From: Mugil cephalus
Taxonomy: Eukaryota > Chordata > Actinopteri > Mugiliformes > Mugilidae
Length of the DNA stretch: 64,000 nt
NCBI RefSeq assembly: GCF_022458985.1
Contig: NC_061781.1
Location: 23,416,001-23,480,000, forward strand
Direction of reading: 5' to 3'
Made by a program: the position numbers and the translations under genes. Of the stretch, positions 1 through 10,040 are shown one piece after another (the first letter of the stretch is position 1; every line of letters begins with the position of its first letter). The notes beneath the pieces were generated by a model, which was not told the DNA's origin, did not search any database, and saw only the letters and a list, made by a program, of their open reading frames with translations.

Positions 1-543
1 TTCAAAGGTTCTTGGTTTGGTATAACCACAGCAAATTCCTTTAAAACACAATTATCAGGTTGAACTCATCATTCCCTGTACTAACAGAAATACATTCATT
101 AATTATTCATCTAAGCTGTAAATAAAGCTGTTGCATAAATGCTGAAACTGAAACCTTAAAATTTTATGAATTACATCATGATGGCCTTTCCCACAGTTTA
201 GATGAATAATTAATCATAAATTAATAATAATGATTTAATATTAAGGGATAACAGTTTGTTCTATTCTTATTCCCTAATACATTTAAAATTTAGATATTTC
301 TAAGTTCTAAGAAGTTTTTTATTTACTTACCCTTTACTTCTTTTAGCATTTTAATATTTTAACTGAGACTTATTTATCATATTTAAGTCTGTAACAGATC
401 AGAGCGTATGTCAAAATGAAAATTAACTTTTCTTTGTCACAGATCTCTTTACGCAAAGAGTTTTCGATCACACTGAGGTTGTAAATCCTCAGTTCACAGT
501 GAAATCAGGTGTCACTTCGGCCGTTCTGTGAGGTTTCCCTCAC
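1..543. other. pla1a intron 3 (partial), no feature seen
   Basis: AT-rich sequence downstream of the 544 donor. I looked for the next PLA1A exon (the one with GxSxG) and did not find it, so the intron continues past the left edge. Confidence 0.6.
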
Positions 544-3500
544 CTGCAGCTGATTGATGAGGACCGAGATCTGCAGAGCCACCTCTTTGTAATTCTCCAC
601 CACCAGGTTGTATGCGAAGGAGGCGCCGTAGACCCAGTCCACCACCACCACGTTCACATCCTGAGCCCTGAGGAGGGCCTCGGCCAGCTTCGTCACCCAG
701 GACGGTTTACTGCCCACGGCCCTGAGGGGCGGGGGGGCAGGGGGTGGGATCATGGAGGGGTTGAAGGAAACAAGAAGGAACAGAGAAAGACGTGACTCTT
801 TAAAGATGGTCGACAGTGTGAGGATGGACCAACATGCAGGAGTAAATTTAAAAAATAGTAAAAAGCACTTTGCACGTCTCTGTAATTAGTGTCATTATAG
901 CCTCAATTAAAGGCAATTACTGGTGCTCAAGTCTCCTTCTGCAGAACTGAATTACAAAACCACACACAATAACTATTTAAAGGGGGAAAAGCACAGTATA
1001 GGTATTAAAGTCATTAAAAACCTGTGTGAATGGAAACACTAAACAACCGAACAAGTTATTTCCAGACAAACGTGGTTCGTAAAATGGGATCAGGGAATGA
1101 AGGCTCTTTGAAAACCTTTCATTTCTGCAGAAGAACATGATAACGCGTTCATTTCAGCAAATTCATTCCGCAGGGACAAAAATGGACAAGGTGCAAAACC
1201 TCATCAAATCTTACGGTTGTAACTTCTTTATTTATGCTTAAAAACTTTTCTAGTTTGATGTGATGCACAGATTTAACAAATTCTATCAATTACAACATAA
1301 AATACTCATTTGACGACATTGGGATTTCATTGTTTGCAATTCTGCTTTTGCTCAGCCACGTGTCATATGTTCTTACACATTTGTGACTTTCTTTAACATA
1401 TAGTGAATAATCCCCATGTCCACATATGAGGACATTTTCTTCTTTCCACAAACTACCTCCTTCTACTACTACCTTTTTATTCTTTTTAGGTTCTAATACT
1501 GACAAATACCTTGGATAAATTAAAAATGCATAACAAACAAAAGCTTAGATCTCAGGAGGATAAAAGTTTTTATTGTCACGGACCTCTTGCAATTACACCA
1601 CAGACCATTAGGGGTCTGTGGTCCTAATATATTAGACATTTCTTGAGAAATGTTTTCAATAAAATGCATCTTGTAGATTTAAATCTTGGGCTTAAAGCAA
1701 AGACTGTTTCACTCCTTTATCTTTGATTTGTGGCTTCATCCTTGCTGGTGCATGAAGTTACATCTGAGCGTCACCCGCACCAAACTGATGAGAAGATATA
1801 AATAGAGTTTATAGATTGTGTGAGTGATTCCGGGTCCTTTAAAGCGTCCACCCCTCACCTGTACCCGTGAATGACGACCTTCGTGGGACGGGACTCGTTG
1901 AAGAAGGATTTCCTCTTGGCGAGAGACTCCTGGTTGAACCTCTGCGCACAGTCCGGGTTCTGCCTGGTCAGCAGCAGGTACTGGACCTGCAGCTTGGTTC
2001 TCTGCCGGTACTGCGTCCATGTGGTGCTGTTGAGCTCGGCGCAGCGGTGACCGTCCTCATCCGTTTCCTGTAAACCTGGCGCAGAAGGACACAGGTGTCT
2101 CACTAACCAGGCCTCAGTGCATCACAAATACCTGCTCATGCTCACGTTAAATCCTCTTTGTAAGTTTAAAACAGAATGTAAAGTAATAGACAGATTGTTG
2201 CAGCAAATTCAGTTTTACTCTTCTACTGAGACATTTCCCTACAGAAAGAATGCTTTCATTTATTTTCTTAATAGCTTATTCCAGCACAGGGAACACATTA
2301 CTGTCGTCACTCCGTTGGCTTCCAGTTCGTTTTAGAATCGATTTTTTTAACTTCTGTTGTTGACATTAATGGCCTGACTGCCTCCTGCTTGTCAGAGGTT
2401 TTAACTTTCAGTGATCATGGCAGAGCTCTGTGTTCTTTGGTTCAGCTTCTGTTAGTATCTCAGGGTCCAGGTATAAACAGTGGGGTGTTGTTTTGCTGTC
2501 ACTGTTCCCAGACTGTGGAACAAACTTCCCCCTGACGTTCATTCACACCAATACTAATCTTTCTGAATCAAAACTGAAGACCCACTTATTTAGATTAGCG
2601 TTCAGCTCTGACTCTCCAGCAAGTAGTCGTGCTACGTTAAATAATCACAGTGCACAAGTTTTTTTCTATTTGACTGAATCATCTTCACAAACATATTTAA
2701 AAATATAAAAAGAGGAAGGAAACACTGTGGATTTATCTGAATAGAATTCAGGACTTAACTTGAATTATTAAAACTAACTTCAAAGTTCATGTGATTGCAT
2801 AGTCCAAATATCAGAATCCAGCTCGTTGGACTATAACATGTGAGTTGTGTCATAAGGTTGTATTAAAGTTGTGTAGTGTTAACTGCTACTTTCAATCTAT
2901 ATAGTTTCTGTTTGCAAATTATCTGGAACTATATCATCAAAAATATAAAAGATTCAAAAGATACAGCAGATAAAACAGGAAGTAAATAGAATATTTATCT
3001 GCGTAGAATCCAGGATTTAACTAACTAAATAAAACAAATCTGATTGTAGAGTCCAGATCATGTCACTAAAATTTGTTATTTGAGTTGTGCAGTTTTAACT
3101 AATCACAGTCCCGTAATATCTGTTTGCAAATTATCAGGAACTATTGCATGAAAAATACCCAGAAAGTGCAGATAGCAGATAAAATTATAAAAAAGTAAAC
3201 ACATATGAACAAGTCTTCAACTTTGCACTTTTGAAACCATTTAATCTGAAATTACAGAATTCGTCTATTTGCACAGTCACATTTCTGCATTCAGACGTGT
3301 AATTATATTAGACAGGTAATTATATGTAAATGTGTCTGAATCAACTTTACAAGAGAAAATAAATAAATAAACCAGGAAGTAAATGCATTTATTTGCATAG
3401 AATGATTGAATAGAATGAATGAGAATGATAGATTTAATTTTGCAGTTTTCAAGCTTCCTACAGAACTCATCTGTTAATTCAATCCAGTCAGAGTAGAATT

Positions 3501-4302
3501 TGTTATTGCAGATGTTCTGACACGAGAGCTGTCTGATAAGTCCAGATGTGCAGTTTTAGTCTCTGTTTGCAAAGTATCATGAACTATTGCATGAAAAATA
3601 CCCAGAAAGTGCAATAGCAGATAAAAAATGGAAGTAAACACATATGAGTCAGTATTCAACTTTGCTTTTTTGTGGTCAACTAATCTGAAATTGCAGAATT
3701 CGTGTATTTGTACAGTCACATTTGTGCAGTTAGACATGTTATTATATGCAAATGTGTCCGAATTAACTTTATAAGAGAAAAAACTATATAAAACTGGGAT
3801 ATAAAACTGAGTAAACAGTATTTATTTGCATAGAATCCAGGATTTAACTTTGAAGCTAAATACAAAAACCCGTCTGTTAATACAACCCAAATCATGTCAG
3901 AAGTCAGTCAGAGTATAATTTGTTATTGTAGGTGACATGTGAGTTGTCTGATAAAGCTGTATTACAATTGTGCAGTTGTTAATAGTCACAGTATTTGTGT
4001 TCTGTCCTCGTCTTTCCTGTTTTGTTGTTTATCTGCGTGTGAACCTGTTTTCTTGAGGCCAACAAAAGTGAATCTGAAACTACAAAATTAGTCCATGTGC
4101 TAACTATTTATAAAAAACTGTGACATATGAATTACAGAAAGTAGTGTTAAAGTGATCTCTCTTGTTTCTGTTTGACTGACTCTTTTTGTTTGCGAACATA
4201 CATTTGTAATAATGTCAGAATCACCCACTCACCCGCCACCAGTGATGATGTGATGTAGATGAACCAAACACAGAGGAGGACGGTTCTGTGCGTCCACGGC
4301 AT
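544..4302 (-). CDS. pla1a: Phosphatidylserine-specific phospholipase A1 (PLA1A), 5' three coding exons only
   Basis: This is a secreted lipase-family enzyme that removes the sn-1 fatty acid of phosphatidylserine, giving lysophosphatidylserine. Three exons join in frame: 4233-4302, 1859-2075 and 544-721 (70, 217 and 178 nt, 155 codons), all with GT-AG borders. The first encodes a signal peptide starting [14 protein letters not shown]. The second carries the lipase N-terminal strand region and KVVIHGYR, the HG-aromatic oxyanion-hole motif. The third continues AVGSKPSW and then [13 protein letters not shown], which fits PLA1A (human has AVDWIYG) better than LIPH or LPL. The exon ends in phase 0 at a gtgagg donor. 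The catalytic Ser (GxSxG), Asp and His exons are not in the window and should lie to the left, so this is truncation by the window and not a pseudogene. Exon 2's acceptor was chosen at 2075 (cag then GTTTACAG) because the nearer AG would shift the frame into a stop. The remaining doubt is only the exact paralogue. Confidence 0.88.
1150..1562 (+). repeat. Right part of MITE-like family A (pla1a intron 2)
   Basis: Shares the run AAATTAAAAATGCA, ACAAACAAAAGCT and the end TCTCAGGAGG with copies ending at 8640, 23754, 37923 and, inverted, 38223-38682. It contains the family motif TGTCCACATATGAGGACA-like around 1420-1434. The left terminus is not recognisable here. It is non-coding. Confidence 0.55.
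2311..2640 (+). mobile_element. LINE (L2/Rex-like) 3' ORF fragment in pla1a intron 1
   Basis: The plus strand encodes a decayed reverse-transcriptase C-terminus: TGGCTTCCAGTTCGTTTTAG reads [16 protein letters not shown] at about 2315. Farther on, [13 protein letters not shown] (near 2566-2610) is the usual C-terminal block of fish L2/Rex-type LINEs. Frames are broken between the two blocks. It is antisense to pla1a and is an intronic fossil. Confidence 0.6.
2709..4000. repeat. Degenerate tandem array in pla1a intron 1
   Basis: A block containing GCATAGAATCCAGGATTTAA and CATGAAAAATACCCAGAAAG recurs. The GAATCCAGGATTTAAC-type start appears near 2735, 3005, 3395 (decayed) and 3835. The CCCAGAAAGTGC segment appears near 3160 and 3600. 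Spacings are about 270-440 bases and copies are diverged. It is AT-rich and non-coding. Confidence 0.6.
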
Positions 4303-4490
4303 TTTCTGTCGTTTCTGTAGCTGCTCGGGAGCTTCAGTTGGTGCTTAGCGCTGCTCAGCTGCTCAGATCGGTGGATGCAGATCAGCTTTTAGCTTGAGTA
4401 AATCCCGGCTCTGTGTGTGTGTCTGCGTTGTGCGCTGTAACCAAACCTCAGCTCAGTTAACTGACTCACAACAGCACATAAATACTTCTT
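4303..4490 (-). promoter_or_regulatory. Probable pla1a promoter and 5' UTR
   Basis: The 188 bases upstream of the pla1a ATG contain no other gene. A TATA-like TATTTAT lies at 4478-4484 on the minus strand, so transcription could start near 4450 and leave a 5' UTR of about 150 bases. No intron is needed between it and the ATG. This is a motif match only; no transcript evidence is available. Confidence 0.3.
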
Positions 4491-5634
4491 CCTGAATGCA
4501 CCCACAACCTCTCCCTTACACCATGTACTCAGCCCTCACTCTCATTTATTTATTATTTTCTATTTTATTTTCTATTCTATTCTTTATTTTTTTTGTTTTT
4601 TTTTCACCAGACTGGGTTGTGTACTGAGCCAACAAGTGGTTGGAGGTCTTTGCCTGGTGGTGAATCATGACCTAATTTGTTTTCAATGGTTGTTTGTTTG
4701 AAGCGCTGGACTCTGGCCGGGCTGCTTTACGGTTTGTGAAGGGAGGGGGGGGCTAATCGTTCTGTCTGAGAGAGGGAGCTTAAATACTGGAGAAAGTGAG
4801 CAGAGATCACCCCGGGAAATTAGGTAATGTGTTATCAGATGATGGATTGTTTGGACAACCAATAGTTTTTGTTTTTTATGCAACTACTTAATATAAATAT
4901 TCTGAAAACTATCCACTGGAGTGATTCATTTTATTCCACCACATGAATTTAGAGTCAGTTCCTGGAAACACACCACAAACCGAAAACTCACATTTTTTTA
5001 AAAAATTACATCATGAAGGTCTTTCCTAAAAGTAGCCTCATGTCCTCACAGGATAAGTGTTTATATAGCTATATTTGTGAGGACATTCTTTGACGTAATT
5101 AATTCCCTTAGACTCCAACCTTAACCCTAAAAACCCTCTCCGATAAGTGCGTAACCCCAAACATGACAAAGAAGTGAGGACCGGCCCAAAATGTCCTCAG
5201 TCCGAAGGTGTAAAACTAAAGACTGGTCCTCAGAGAGATTATAATACAAGATCAAACACACACAGAGAAGTTTGTAATCCTGTGAAAAGAGGCCAAACCA
5301 GGATATATTTTGCAGTTGGTAAACATTTTGAGCTAATGAGATTTAGAACTTAATTGTGTTTAAGACTGGTGGGAAATAAATGTTTGGACTAATAATAGTA
5401 ACTGTGGTTCCACTGACTGAATATAAGTCTGAAGTCACATGTTCCCTGAAGTTTTGAAGCTCAGTGTTGTTTCCCTGGTAGCTGCCATCTTGCATTACGC
5501 ACTTACACAATTATTTATGCACAACTTTAAGCTTTATATAATTTAAGCAAGTGAGTTGTTTAAAGATTATCCCCTGTACAGTTGTCTTGAATAAAAAAAT
5601 AGATACCAAAACAGTCTTTTGGACTGTAAACATG
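4491..5634. other. pla1a-hsd3b intergenic region with a tgtcctca repeat
   Basis: This 1.1-kb spacer has no coding exon I can support. At 5034-5250 there is a short interspersed repeat rich in TGTCCTCAC and its complement GTGAGGACA, resembling a widespread fish repeat whose copies end in CTGGTCCTCA. The 4550-4600 stretch is T-rich low-complexity DNA. The rest looks unremarkable. Confidence 0.45.
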
Positions 5635-5640
5635 TTTATT
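5635..5640 (-). terminator. Candidate hsd3b polyadenylation signal
   Basis: AATAAA on the minus strand about 390 bases after the hsd3b stop. Weaker ATTAAA variants occur closer, at 5773-5778 and near 5699. The hexamer is seen directly; its use is inferred. Confidence 0.45.
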
Positions 5641-6030
5641 AATGCAAAGACTGCCTCAAGTGGCCAGTTAAAGAACTGCAGCTTTCTTTTTTTCACATTT
5701 AATTTTCCACCCTGGTCACATATTTTAAACATACACGCAAGGTGCAGTAAGAAAGATGTTTGTCACATAAAATTTAATAACGCAAACAACACTTTGCTAC
5801 ATGCTACATAAAGAACAGATGATAAAGATACAGATAATTAATCTCCCCAGACGTTCAGGACAAATACTAACTACTACTGCTACTATTAGTCTGTGTAGAA
5901 ATACATGGTTTTGGTGATCGACCCCAGATACTGATAAACAAACAGGATCATATAGTAGAAACAAAAGCCAAAACAACACATTCCACTGAAAGAATCCTAG
6001 ATTAATGTCGTGTTTATGACTTTTCATGAC

Positions 6031-9000
6031 TTATTTGTATCTTATTCGTTCCCTCTCCGCCGGTAGCTTCGAGGCGAGCCACTCAACGGTGCGTCTTTTT
6101 GCCTCCTCCCAGCTGTATCTGGGGACGTAGCCCAGGTCTCTCTGAGCTTTCTCGCTGGAGAAGCTGAACGGTGTGTTGAGCATGGTGAGGAGCTGCCGGT
6201 TCAGCGGCGGGACGATGCGTACGAACGGCCTCAGCATCAGACACAGCGTCTCCAACAAGAAACAGACCACGTGGAGGAGGGAGAGCGGCAGCGGGAGTTT
6301 CTCCCGAATGCTGAAGCCCAGAGGAGACATCACGACGTGGTTGAAGTCTGAGTAACTCACCGGCGGCGTGTCGTCGGTGATGAAGTAAAACTTTCCCCCG
6401 ATGACGTTTCTTTTTTGTGGATTTTTGAGGCTGCGTGCGGCTTGGAGGTGGGCGGCCGCCACGTTTCCCACGTAGACGGGATTCACAAGAGCCTCGGGTC
6501 GGGACATACGAAGCAGAACGTCGCCGTTTCGTATCCCGTCGCCCATGTGGCCGAGCAGGAAGCGGCAGCCCTCCCCGTAGATGTACATAGGCCTGAGGGC
6601 GCAGGTGGCCAGCCGGCCTCCGTTCTGTAGCACCTCACCGTGAGCCTGCAGGCTTCTCTCCTCAGCCTCCCTTTTGGTCTTGCTGTAGGTGAACTTCAGA
6701 GTGCTGTCGTAAACCGTGTCCTCGGTGCCGTTGACGATGGGCTCCCCCCTCGGGTTCGGTCCCATGACTTCGATGCTGCTGGTGTAGATGAAGGACACCA
6801 CGTTCTCTTGAAGACATGCCTCCAGCAGCAGCTGCGTTCCTGTAAAAGAAAAGACGCTCTTGAGTTCACATAAGCTGAGAAGAGAAGATCAAATCCTTTC
6901 TTTGAGAATTCATTCATCCATCCATTCTTTTGTTGGGACCAAGACAAAATCATTCAACATGAGGTATTTAAATAAATGACTTTTGGACACTTGATACCAT
7001 CTGAAACGTATGATGGTCATTGTATTTGTAGAATAATATCTCCCTCTGTACGATCAATACTTAACGTAACGTACGATAATTGCAAACGCAAACAGAGCTG
7101 GTAGTTTATTTAAAGGTAAAACTGCATTTTAAGCCATAGTATTCATGGTCTGTGGTAATATTTTACTGTAGCAGATGGTCATAATTTGTCATTTCCCATC
7201 TGGCAACACTGAGCCAACAAGACAAAACTCAGTTCCTCGTCTCTTCACCCTCTGAACCATCTACTCCTCGTTGCTCACACAACAGGAGTCGTCCTTTCAA
7301 AACGTACTAATGTTTTTTTTGTTTGTTTGTTTGTTTTGGCAACAACGCATGCAGCTGCAGACTCAAGCGCGCTATTTAGTCGGCAGGAAACATGACATCA
7401 ACACGTTAAGTTCACTTGTGAAAGTTGCATGAGACGAGTTAGCGACGAGCTGCAAACTCTGCAAAGAGAACGACAACGAACGACCAGTTTCCGCCGACCT
7501 GCGTGATCAGAACTTGACCTGAGCTGCCAAATTGCGGTTGAAACATTTCCAAGGTTTTGAAAATACTTTGCATGGCAGGAAACTGGCAGTCTAAGAGAAG
7601 TTACAGTTCATCTAATAATAACAATAATGTGCAGTGTCCAGGCAGCAATTTGGGGGTTAGCCTCTTGCTAAAGGCACCTCAGCTATGGACACAGGGAGAA
7701 GAAAGCCTGGGACCCTTTGTTCCTGAACTAAAATGTTGTTCCCTGGCTGGGAACCACGAGACCAAGTTGATATTAAGCGTAAAGACTTTTTTCACACAAA
7801 CTGCTGGTTGGAAAGGAAGCTGAGGCCTGAGCTGCTGCTACGAACCAATCAAACTGAAGTTACACCATCAGAAAGTTCTCACAGAGTTGAGTGTAAGTGT
7901 CGGTATAGAAATCTAAACTGTAATTTCATGTGTTTCTTGCAGTGTGAGCACTGAACACGTCAAAATAAACAATGTAATCAGCTTGAATATTCAAATCAAG
8001 TTCTAGGAAAAGCTATGAGAACTTAAAGTGTCATGAAAGCTTTTTAAATTATCAACAAGGGGAAAGTTGAAGTTTGAGCAAAGACGTCTTATATAATAAA
8101 AGGTGTTTAGTGGGAGCCCTACCTTTGACATTGACCCCGTAGATCTCGCTGTGCTCCACGGCTTCGTTCACGTCGATGATGGACGCCATGTGGAAGACGA
8201 TCGACGCTCCCCGACAGGCTCTTCTCACGAAATCCCCGTCTCTGATCTCGCCCTCGTACACGCTCAGCTTGGTGTCGCCTCTGCAGTCTGACGGTAAATC
8301 AGTCATTAGCAAAACTTCATGCCTTTCTTCTCTCTATAACTATTCTTTATTATATTTATTATGATGAAGTTGACTGATTGATGATGTATATGGTGTAATT
8401 ATATACTGCACTGTATACATTGATTATATAGCAATACATTCTGCATATTAAATCCATGCATTATAAACAGGGACATGTAATATTGCAAAGAATCACAGGG
8501 TGATAAGAGGTATATTGTAATATACAGTGAAATAATCTGTGTCCACATATTTATTTTTTTGAAAAAACTACTTCCAGTTCAAAGATGATGCTTATTTTTA
8601 TACTAGAAATTCCAAACATGCTCAGGTCTCAGGAGGTTAAAATTAAATTGAAAGGGTTCAAGTAATTAAATTCCTTGGTGTCAAAGTAGATGAAAGAATC
8701 ACATATAAAATATGTACAGAAAAAGTTATCACGAAGCATTTCAGTACTAAATATTGTTTACTGTGCAGTCGTTCCACCGAATACAAATTACTGTGGTGAA
8801 GTAATGAGTAACAGCGATAAGAAATTTACCACATCCACTAATCATCTTACCAAAAAAACACAGGCAGTAAGAATCATTCATGAGGTTGGATATATAGAAC
8901 ACAACAAATAATAATTTGAGAGGAAATTTTAATTTTAAAAGTCACAGGTCACGCTCAAGAATTAGTTCAGTTTAGATTTATTTATATCCTGAAGGAAATT

Positions 9001-9699
9001 AACAAGGACGACATCAAATGACGTCAACAATAATCACAATAAAAAATAGTAAAAATACTTTTAATAAAAACTCCAATGTGAAAGTGCAAACAATGCATAA
9101 AGTGCATAATACCATTTTTTGAAAAATGCATTTAAATCTAATATAAAAAAAAAATTTATATTTTTGTTCGATCACTGAAGTATGAAAAAAATGTACTGTT
9201 TCCTTTTTGTAAAATATGAATCATTCAAGTTTAACAACTGATGGAGAAAAGGTTCGACTAGATAAGGTTTACTCCTTTTTGAATTTATTGCATATTTCTT
9301 TCTTCTACGTATCTTATTGTTTTGATTACATTCAAAATAAATAAAGCTCAGTTAAATGATTATTTGATGTTGCTGGTATTAAAAGAGTCTTCGTGTTCTG
9401 CAGTTTTTCTTCTTCTTCATGACTTTTTGTTTTAAACCTCTAGCTCCAGTGTTACTGGCAGATATTTCATGGGTTACATAACACAAACCTATTCCTAATC
9501 CAATGCGTTTGAACGCCCACTGAGGAACAAAAGGACGATAAATCTTACCCTCCAGACTCTGTAAAAGTTGGGGCTGCATGTTTTTGTCCAGCAGTCGGAT
9601 CTCGGCCAGTTTTTCCTCGTCCAGCAGCAGCTTCACCAGCCTGTTTCCCAGGAAGCCACAGGCTCCCGTCACCACACACACGTCGCCTTTCAGAGACAT
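6031..9699 (-). CDS. hsd3b1: 3-beta-hydroxysteroid dehydrogenase / delta5-4 isomerase
   Basis: Converts delta5-3-beta-hydroxysteroids such as pregnenolone and DHEA to delta4-3-ketosteroids, an NAD-dependent step in ER and mitochondrial membranes that is needed for all steroid hormones. Three coding exons, 9549-9699, 8123-8278 and 6031-6839 (151, 156, 809 nt), give 371 codons, the usual family length. The Rossmann motif TGACGFLG is at residues 11-18. The catalytic Y-x3-K is Tyr154-Lys158 (YSKTK), at the same numbers as in human HSD3B1. CALRPMYIYGEG and NPVYVGNVAAAH are family signatures, and a hydrophobic membrane segment (LPLPLSLLHVVCFLLE) lies near residue 280. The C-terminal FSFSSEKAQRDLGY block matches HSD3B1/2 better than HSD3B7. 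Exon 2 must use the second AG of CAGAG (start 8278) to keep frame. A non-coding 5' exon is likely. The exact teleost paralogue number is uncertain. Confidence 0.93.
8515..8640 (+). repeat. Right end of MITE-like family A (hsd3b intron 1)
   Basis: Contains TGTCCACATAT, AAACTACTTCC, TCAAAGATGATGCTTA and the terminal GGTCTCAGGAGGTTAA shared with the full copies at 23232-23754 and 38223-38682. It lies just left of a LINE fragment. Confidence 0.6.
8641..8917 (+). mobile_element. Non-LTR retrotransposon reverse-transcriptase remnant (hsd3b intron 1)
   Basis: The plus strand reads KFLGVKVDERITYK at its start, then a frame-broken NTNYCGEVM, and then KKTQAVRIIHEVGYIEHNK. This is the order of the reverse-transcriptase C-terminal region in fish non-LTR elements (FLGV..DE, LPYLNYC.EVWG, LQK.AIRII...Y..H). 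Several internal stops show it is dead. It is antisense to hsd3b. Confidence 0.65.
8950..9100. repeat. Short interspersed repeat piece
   Basis: The run TTCAGTTTAGATTTATTTAT followed by CCTGAAGGAAATTAACAAGG resembles 22985-23040 (TTCAACTTTATTTGTCCTGA then AGGGAATAAACAGGG). It is probably a common element tail. The class is not identified. Confidence 0.35.
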
Positions 9700-10040
9700 C
9701 GCAAACCAGAACACTGTGAAAGATTGAAAACAAACAAACAAACAAACAAAAAGCTTCTCCTTCACCACTGTTTGCTGTTTGTTACGTCTCAGAAGAAGCG
9801 ACTCAACATGAATGTGTTCTAGATCGACTGCACCTTCCGCCTCAACATGCCCACGTTTTGTAGAGAAGTAACCACCAGAAAAAATGTTTTACTCACTCCA
9901 AGGCAATTTGGGGGAAAAAGGGGGGCCGGGCAACTGCAGGGTGGAATGTGATTATTTCTTGCAAGACAAAACAGAGGCAGACTTGCACCGTACGCCAAGT
10001 GTCCTTTTCACGATGCAACCTTGAGGCTTAACAGCACCGG
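9700..10040 (-). promoter_or_regulatory. hsd3b 5' non-coding exon and proximal promoter (candidate)
   Basis: A good acceptor (tttcacag) lies 14 bases before the ATG at 9714-9715. A gtgagt donor at 9891-9896 follows a plausible exon ending at 9897, so a 5' UTR intron of about 183 bases is likely. Farther upstream, TCAAGGTTG (10016-10024, minus strand) is close to the NR5A/SF-1 site TCAAGGTCA, which typically drives steroidogenic genes. No clear TATA box is seen. Splicing and factor binding are inferred from motifs alone. Confidence 0.35.

Noticed and set aside
6173..6873. Three plus-strand ORFs of 60-77 codons
   Set aside because: Antisense of hsd3b exon 3.
7557..7954. ORFs of 73-88 codons in hsd3b intron 2 as a nested gene
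   Set aside because: No recognisable domain, and the sequence is ordinary intron.
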